Of a stretch of DNA of 17,656 bases, positions 12,668 through 17,656 are shown one piece after another. How positions within the stretch are numbered: the first letter of the stretch is position 1; every line of letters starts with the position of its first letter. The notes beneath the pieces are model-generated. The model was not told the origin of the DNA. It made no database searches and saw only the letters and a program-made list of their open reading frames with translations. A program made the position numbers and the translations under genes. Origin of the DNA: Gallicola sp. (GTDB taxonomy: Bacteria; Bacillota; Clostridia; Tissierellales; Peptoniphilaceae); NCBI GenBank assembly GCA_012798975.1, contig JAAZME010000244.1:1-17656 (forward strand), given 5' to 3'.

Positions 12668-15394
12668 ATGGGAATTTTAGGGAAAATATTCGGTTCAAGA
12701 AGTCAAAGAGCTGTTAAAGAAATACAACCGCTAGTAGATAAGATACTTGCATTAGATGAAGAAACAAAACAATTAAGCGATGAAAAACTGCGCGCTAAAA
12801 CTACAGAGTTTAAAGAAAGATTAGCAAAGGGAGAAACAACGGACGATATTCTGCCAGAAGCTTTTGCAGTCGTAAGAGAAGCTGCAGATCGTGTTCTAGA
12901 GATGAAGCATTATCCTGTTCAGTTAATGGGTGGTATTATCCTTTATCAGGGACGAATAGCAGAGATGAAGACAGGGGAAGGTAAAACATTAGTATCCACA
13001 CTTCCTGCTTATCTAGAAGGATTGACTGGGAAAGGTGTTCATATCGTTACAGTCAACGACTATTTAGCACAGCGTGATAAGGAATGGATGGGAAAAGTCC
13101 ATGAATTCCTTGGTTTAACTGTAGGATGTATTCTTCATAATATGGAAAATGAAGAACGTCGAGAAAACTATAACTGCGATATCACTTACGGAACAAACAA
13201 CGAGTTCGGTTTCGACTATCTTAGAGATAATATGGTTATTTATAAAGAAGATAAAGTGCAAAGAGATCTTCATTTTGCCATTGTCGATGAGGTCGATTCC
13301 ATTTTAGTCGACGAAGCGAGAACTCCTCTTATTATTTCCGGACAAGGAGACGACTCTACAGAACTTTATGCAAGAGCACAAAGCTTCGTAAAAGGTCTTA
13401 CGAAAAGAGTTATGGATCCGGACGAAGATATTCCAGATCCCTTCGAAAGAGAATTCAAAGAAGAAGTAGTAGACTATATCGTAGATGAAAAGAGAAAAAC
13501 TGCGAACCTTACAGAAAAAGGAAATACAAAAGCTGAGAAATATTTCGGAGTAGAAAATCTTTCCGATCCAAATAATATGGAAATTGCCCACCATATCAAC
13601 CAGGCATTAAAAGCAAACAGTACAATGCATAGAGATATCGACTATGTAGTAAAAGACGGGGAAATTCTCATCGTCGATGAATTTACCGGCCGTATTATGG
13701 AAGGAAGAAGATACAGCGAAGGTCTTCATCAGGCCATTGAAGCAAAAGAAGCTGTTTCTATCCGTTCCGAGTCGAAAACCTTAGCGACAATTACATTCCA
13801 AAATTACTTTAGAATGTATGAGAAACTATCTGGTATGACAGGTACTGCGAAAACAGAAGAAGAAGAATTCCAAGAGATCTATCATATGGATGTAGTTGAA
13901 ATTCCGACAAACGAACCTGTGATTCGTCAAGATTTTGATGACCGTATCTATATGAATGAAAAGGGAAAATACGAAGCGATTATCGAAGAAATTAGAAAAG
14001 TCCATCAAACCGGACAGCCGATGCTTGTAGGTACAGTTTCTATTGAAGTTTCGGAACTTTTAAGCAAACTATTAAAACGCTCTGGGATTCCCCATAATGT
14101 GTTAAATGCAAAGCATCATCAAAAAGAGGCAGAACTTGTTTCTCAAGCGGGTATGCTTGGCAAAGTGACCATCGCGACCAATATGGCCGGCCGTGGTACA
14201 GATATTATGCTGGGCGGAAATCCAGACTTTATGGCGAAACACGACTTGAGAAAGAAAGGCATCTACTCTGATGAAATCATTGCAGACTTAGACAGCTTTA
14301 TTCCAAGGGAAGAACCGGAATTTGTAGAAGCTAGAAAAGAATATAATGAGCTTTATGCAAAATACAAGAAGTTTACAGACGAAAACAAGGAGCAGGTAAA
14401 AGAAGCCGGCGGATTATATATCCTAGGAACAGAAAGACACGAGTCTAGACGTATCGACAATCAGCTTCGAGGCCGTTCCGGCCGTCAGGGAGACCCGGGA
14501 TGTTCCCGTTTTTATATTTCTCTATCTGATAATTTAATGAGACTTTTCGGAGGAGAAACGATCCAGAAAGTAGCGGACTCTGGAAATTATCCAGATGATG
14601 AGCCTATCGAATTCAAATCTGTATCGAAAGCTATTGAAAGAGCTCAAAAAAGAGTAGAGTCAAACAACTTCGGCATTCGTAAACAAGTTCTTAAATACGA
14701 CGATGTCATGAATGTTCAGCGTCAGGTAATCTATAAAGAAAGAGATAAAATCCTGAACGGAGAAAATATGAAGGACTTTGTACTTCAAATGCTTCGAGAT
14801 GTTGTAGAAAGAGCTGTAAACGAATACACTCATGGAAGTCCAAAACACGAAGATTGGGAAATGGAAGGCTTATTCCATTATTTAAACGGAATTTATCTTC
14901 CTGAAGGCGTACTTCAGTTTCCAGATCTTTCAATATACACTGTAGAGTCCTTAAAAGACTATATCTACGACGAGTCTGTGAAATTATACGAAGCAAAAGA
15001 AGAAGAAATCGGAGCAGATACATTCCGTGAAGCAGAAAGAGTATTCCTTCTTCGTGCAGTGGATCGCCGCTGGATGGATCACATCGATGCGATGGATCAG
15101 TTAAAACAAGGTATTGGACTTCGTTCTTATGGTCAGCAGGATCCAGTAAGAGCTTATAACAACGAAGGCTTTGCAATGTTTGAAGAAATGAATGCAGGTA
15201 TCAAAGACGATACATTAAAGAGTCTTTATAATGTAGTACTTCGCCAGCCTGTAGAACGTGTAAAAGTAGCTAAAGAAACTTCCGACAATCAAGGAAATGA
15301 ACCTGTAGTGAAGAAACAAAAAGTAGGCCGCAACGATCCTTGTCCATGCGGAAGCGGTAAAAAATACAAAAAATGCTGCGGTAAAAACGAATAA
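12668..15394 (+). CDS. secA: Preprotein translocase ATPase SecA
   Basis: A 908-residue full-length SecA, the motor that pushes unfolded preproteins through SecYEG. It starts [17 protein letters not shown]. Walker A is at residues 101-107 (KTGEGKT) and the DEAD-like Walker B DEVD is at 207-210. The preprotein cross-linking and second nucleotide-binding domains include [40 protein letters not shown] and [13 protein letters not shown]. The helical scaffold has [18 protein letters not shown]. The C-terminal zinc domain binds metal through C892, C894, C903 and C904. TTGAGGTG at 12655-12662 is the ribosome site. prfB follows 13 nt after the stop, the classic secA-prfB pair. Confidence 0.98.
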   Translation: MGILGKIFGSRSQRAVKEIQPLVDKILALDEETKQLSDEKLRAKTTEFKERLAKGETTDDILPEAFAVVREAADRVLEMKHYPVQLMGGIILYQGRIAEMKTGEGKTLVSTLPAYLEGLTGKGVHIVTVNDYLAQRDKEWMGKVHEFLGLTVGCILHNMENEERRENYNCDITYGTNNEFGFDYLRDNMVIYKEDKVQRDLHFAIVDEVDSILVDEARTPLIISGQGDDSTELYARAQSFVKGLTKRVMDPDEDIPDPFEREFKEEVVDYIVDEKRKTANLTEKGNTKAEKYFGVENLSDPNNMEIAHHINQALKANSTMHRDIDYVVKDGEILIVDEFTGRIMEGRRYSEGLHQAIEAKEAVSIRSESKTLATITFQNYFRMYEKLSGMTGTAKTEEEEFQEIYHMDVVEIPTNEPVIRQDFDDRIYMNEKGKYEAIIEEIRKVHQTGQPMLVGTVSIEVSELLSKLLKRSGIPHNVLNAKHHQKEAELVSQAGMLGKVTIATNMAGRGTDIMLGGNPDFMAKHDLRKKGIYSDEIIADLDSFIPREEPEFVEARKEYNELYAKYKKFTDENKEQVKEAGGLYILGTERHESRRIDNQLRGRSGRQGDPGCSRFYISLSDNLMRLFGGETIQKVADSGNYPDDEPIEFKSVSKAIERAQKRVESNNFGIRKQVLKYDDVMNVQRQVIYKERDKILNGENMKDFVLQMLRDVVERAVNEYTHGSPKHEDWEMEGLFHYLNGIYLPEGVLQFPDLSIYTVESLKDYIYDESVKLYEAKEEEIGADTFREAERVFLLRAVDRRWMDHIDAMDQLKQGIGLRSYGQQDPVRAYNNEGFAMFEEMNAGIKDDTLKSLYNVVLRQPVERVKVAKETSDNQGNEPVVKKQKVGRNDPCPCGSGKKYKKCCGKNE

Positions 15395-15407
15395 GGGGTG
15401 AATTAAA

Positions 15408-16515
15408 GTGGATCTCTATACAGTAAATGAAAAAATAGAAGAACTTTCTCAGGGTCTTACGGAAATGAGGGATTCACTTTGACGTATCTCTGTTAAGAGA
15501 AGAGATCGAAGAGCTTGAAAAAAAGACGTTGAAACCCGATTTTTGGGATGATTCAGAGAAAGCTCAAGAGATTTTCGATATCCTAAAATCAAAAAAAGGC
15601 GATGTGGAAGAATACGACTCCTTAGTAGAAGCTCTGGAAGAAATCCATATTATGATGGAGCTTGCAGGGGAAGAAGAATCTTCTGAATACGATGGAGAAA
15701 TCGAAAAGATTATCGAAGAAGCGGAAGAAAAGCTTGAAAAGTTAAAAATCAGCACTCTTCTTTCTGGAGAATTCGATGGGAACAACGCCATTATGATGAT
15801 TCATGCGGGAGCAGGAGGCATGGAAGCTCAAGACTGGGCAGGCATGCTTCTTAGAATGTATCACCGCTGGGTAGAGGATCATGATTTTACGATGACCCTT
15901 CGAGAGATGAATTCCGATGATGAAAACGGAATCAAGTCCTGTACTCTCTTTATAAAAGGTCACAATGCCTACGGACTTTTAAAAGGGGAAAAAGGCGTTC
16001 ATAGACTTGTTCGGATATCTCCTTTTGATACAAACAGCCGCCGGCATACATCCTTTGCCAGTGTAGATGTCTTTCCTGAAATTATCAACGACACAGAAGT
16101 CGAAATCAATCCAAGCGACTTAAAAATCGACACCTATCGTGCCAGCGGTGCTGGGGGTCAGCATGTCAATACAACGGATTCAGCAGTACGAATCACCCAT
16201 ATTCCAACAGGTGTTACCGTTCAGTGCCAGTCCGAAAGAAGCCAGATCTTCAACCGGGAAACGGCGATGAATATGCTGAAAGCCCGGCTGCTATTGATTA
16301 AGGAAGAAGAAAAAAGGGAAAGGATTGAAGATATCCAGGGAAAATATTCCCAAATATCTTGGGGCTCCCAAATCCGCTCCTATGTTTTTCAACCCTACAC
16401 TTTGGTAAAAGACCATAGGTCGAATTACGAAACAGGAAATGCTGAAAAAGTAATCGACGGCAACATCGACCCCATCATCAACGCTTATTTAAAAGAGTTG
16501 AATAATAGTAAGTAG
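15408..16515 (+). CDS. prfB: Peptide chain release factor 2, made by programmed +1 frameshift
   Basis: RF2 releases peptides at UGA and UAA. The frame opens at GTG 15408 behind AAGGGGTG (15393-15400) and runs 24 codons to an in-frame TGA at 15480-15482. The sequence there is CTT TGA C, with an internal Shine-Dalgarno-like GAGGGA at 15467-15472. This is the conserved prfB frameshift site: low RF2 lets the ribosome slip +1 and continue from GAC 15481. The joined protein is 368 residues. The codon-recognition tripeptide SPF is at 204-206 and the catalytic GGQ at 249-251, close to E. coli numbering (205-207 and 250-252). Without the frameshift only the C-terminal ORF from 15529 would be seen. It is probably co-transcribed with secA. 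Confidence 0.95.
15467..15483 (+). promoter_or_regulatory. prfB +1 frameshift signal
   Basis: GAGGGA (15467-15472), CTT (15477-15479), in-frame stop TGA (15480-15482), then C. The Shine-Dalgarno-like stretch and the CUU-UGA-C slippery stop match the known RF2 autoregulatory site. The purine stretch to CUU gap is slightly longer than in E. coli. Confidence 0.9.
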
Positions 16516-16525
16516 GATGAAAAAA

Positions 16526-16826
16526 GTGTGGAGAGTAAGAGAGTGAAAGAGTGGAGTTGAGGAGGAAAATGAAGAAGACATTCATGTTTCTACCATAACT
16601 CCCCTCTCTGAAGCCCTAGCCCAAACCAGGTATTTTGATTTGACAGCAGGTCAGCAGATCGTTCTTAGCCAAATGGAAAAACTCATTTGGAGAACGAGTT
16701 GCACCAGACCTACTAAAGTTTTCCAAAAAACAAAACTAAGTTAGGTCTAGCTCATGTCACTCGTTTCCCAAGAACGATGTTTCTTCGTGATTGGATAGAA
16801 ACGATCGGACATAACTCTATCACACT
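16526..16826. repeat. MITE-like element, copy 2, with internal nested inverted repeats
   Basis: Starts 10 bp past the prfB stop. The left end (16526-16563) has GTGTGGAG and AGTTGAGGA, as in the right end of copy 1. CCATAACTCCCCTCT (16593-16607) is the exact complement of 135-149. A shortened form of the same end, ATAACTCTATCACACT, lies at 16811-16826. Left and right ends are in inverted orientation and the total (about 300 bp) is close to copy 1 (287 bp). No protein frame is present. The DNA between 16608 and 16810 holds the foldable region annotated separately. Confidence 0.45.
16658..16802. other. Highly foldable region: three-way junction plus side hairpin (candidate structured RNA)
   Basis: Six exact helices nest without conflict. 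P1 is ATCGTTCTT (16658-16666) with AAGAACGAT (16770-16778). Inside it lie P2, CCAAATG (16669-16675) with CATTTGG (16684-16690), and P3, AACGAGT (16693-16699) with ACTCGTT (16759-16765). Inside P3 are P4, AGACCTA (16706-16712) with TAGGTCT (16742-16748), and P5, AGTTTT (16717-16722) with AAAACT (16732-16737). Directly after P1 is a further hairpin, GTTTCT (16779-16784) with AGAAAC (16797-16802). Junction linkers are short (AG, AG, TCCC). It could be an ncRNA, a leader of tex, or the interior of a mobile repeat. It matches no RNA class I recognise. Confidence 0.5.
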
Positions 16827-16839
16827 ATTTTTTAATAGT
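16824..16839. other. Small AT hairpin
   Basis: ACTATT (16824-16829) and AATAGT (16834-16839) form a stem around TTTT. It sits between the repeat end and the tex leader hairpin; with no T-run after it, a terminator role is unclear. Confidence 0.3.
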
Positions 16840-16861
16840 TTAAACAATATAATCAGGTAAA

Positions 16862-16891
16862 AAAGGGGGAATTCTTTGGAATTCCTTTTTT
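16862..16891 (+). terminator. Hairpin just upstream of tex
   Basis: GGAATTC (16868-16874) pairs with GAATTCC (16879-16885) around TTTG. The stem extends through G-U and A-T pairs (AAAGGG with TTTTTT, 16862-16867/16886-16891). It ends 1 nt before the tex ribosome site AGGAGT (16893-16898). It may terminate upstream transcription or act as a leader attenuator for tex. Confidence 0.5.
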
Positions 16892-16902
16892 CAGGAGTAA
16901 AA

Positions 16903-17656
16903 ATGAATATAGAAAAAATCATAGCAGAAAAATTAAAAATTTCAGAAAGCCAAGTTCAAAAAACCGTAGAATTAATCGACGAAGGAAATACGATTCCCTT
17001 TATTTCCCGTTATCGAAAAGAAGTTACTGGAAATCTAACGGATACGGTTCTTAGAGATCTAGAATAAAATTTGACCTATCTTCGAAATCTTCAAAAAAGA
17101 AAAGAAGATGTTCTCCGCATTATCGAGGAACAGGGTAAGCTAACAGAAGAACTGAAAGCAGAGATTGAAAAAGCAGAAAAGCTCCAAGAAGTAGAAGACC
17201 TCTATCTTCCTTTTAAACAAAAGAAAAGAACAAGAGCCTCTCAAGCGAAAGAACGCGGCTTAGAACTTTTAAAAGAATATCTTTTTAATTTTGAAGACAA
17301 GACTAGAAAGATCGAAGAAGAAGCAGAAAAATACATAACAGAGGAAGTTCCAACAGTTAAAGCTGCTCTTCAAGGAGCGATGGATATCCTGGCTGAAGAA
17401 ATCTCCGAGACAAAAGAATACAGGGATATCGTAAGAGCCGGTGCGAAAAAAGGCGGACTTCTTTGTGAAGGAGATCCATCGAAAGACGACGGCACTTATG
17501 AAATGTATTATGAATTCGCAGAAAGAATGAGATTTCTAAAACCTCATAGAATCTTAGCGATTTTCCGTGGAGAAAAAGAGGGAATTCTAAAACTGAAATT
17601 CGACTTCAACGATGCAGACAATATGTTCCAGATTTTAAAAAGCATCTGTTTGGACA
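16903..17656 (+). pseudogene. tex: tex (RNA-binding transcription accessory protein), interrupted by in-frame TAA; runs past the window
   Basis: The frame from ATG 16903, behind AGGAGT (16893-16898), gives a typical Tex N-terminus: MNIEKIIAEKLKISESQVQ, then IPFISRYRKEVTG and LTDTVLRDLE. TAA at 17065-17067 (codon 55) then stops it. The same frame continues without another stop to the window end with clear Tex sequence: NLTYLRNLQKRKEDVLRIIEEQGKL, VEDLYLPFKQKKRTRASQA and KERGLELL. In intact Tex the broken position is normally a charged residue (DLEExLTYL), so a single GAA, AAA or CAA to TAA change explains it. A TTG lies one codon after the stop (17071), so re-initiation is conceivable but has no ribosome site. 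Either a real nonsense mutation or a sequencing error. Tex acts in transcription and RNA quality control. Confidence 0.8.

Noticed and set aside
14706..15176. 156-residue minus-strand frame inside secA
   Set aside because: A shadow of the strongly conserved secA frame, without family resemblance.
15480..15482. UGA in prfB as selenocysteine
   Set aside because: The CTT-TGA-C context with upstream GAGGGA and the +1 frame continuing into RF2 clearly indicate programmed frameshifting.
17065..17067. Recoding of the tex stop as a non-standard amino acid
   Set aside because: The codon is TAA, which is neither the Sec (UGA) nor the Pyl (UAG) codon; mutation or sequence error is simpler.
1..17656. 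tRNA or rRNA genes and CRISPR arrays
   Set aside because: No cloverleaf with CCA-end or TTCGA-type arm, no rRNA-like stretch and no regularly spaced direct repeats were seen on either strand.

Overview
The window looks like chromosomal DNA of an anaerobic low-GC Firmicute, most likely class Clostridia. The evidence is AGGAGG-type ribosome sites, AT-rich intergenic DNA, a Clostridia-style gene set, a UGA codon apparently read as selenocysteine, and a prfB gene with the UGA-dependent +1 frameshift. I cannot name the genus.

Layout. Positions 1-108 are the tail of a ComF-like phosphoribosyltransferase gene. A ~290-bp repeat-bounded intergenic element follows (115-401), then a minus-strand YihY/BrkB membrane protein (407-1303). 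The next intergenic stretch carries three perfect DnaA boxes (1547-1590). hpf (long form) comes next, then a 94-aa selenoprotein gene that normal ORF calling misses because of its in-frame TGA (2372-2656). deoD and deoC follow in a tight operon, then a separately promoted aspartokinase gene. Positions 5448-6027 hold two terminators and a frameshifted small membrane-protein remnant. A double-rhodanese lipoprotein gene (6028-6774) leads into the main accessory block.

The block 6839-12546 is one compact operon of seven genes with overlapping or abutting starts and stops. They are a DUF2064/TIGR04282-type glycosyltransferase fused to an APH-like kinase domain, two TVP38/TMEM64 membrane proteins, a TIGR04283-type GT2 glycosyltransferase, a ferredoxin/CCG-domain Fe-S oxidoreductase, an ArsS-type radical SAM protein, and a C_GCAxxG_C_C protein. 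This resembles the 'arsenosugar biosynthesis' neighbourhood, but no ArsM methyltransferase is present here. The true product, arsenical or not, is therefore open. The operon ends at a terminator at 12545-12566.

secA and prfB follow (prfB with its programmed frameshift). A second ~300-bp repeat-bounded region (16526-16826) encloses a strikingly nested set of inverted repeats. The window ends in a tex gene broken by an in-frame TAA at 17065-17067. The genes comF, hpf, secA and prfB are neighbours in many Firmicutes, so the material between hpf and secA looks like an insertion into that core order (inference).
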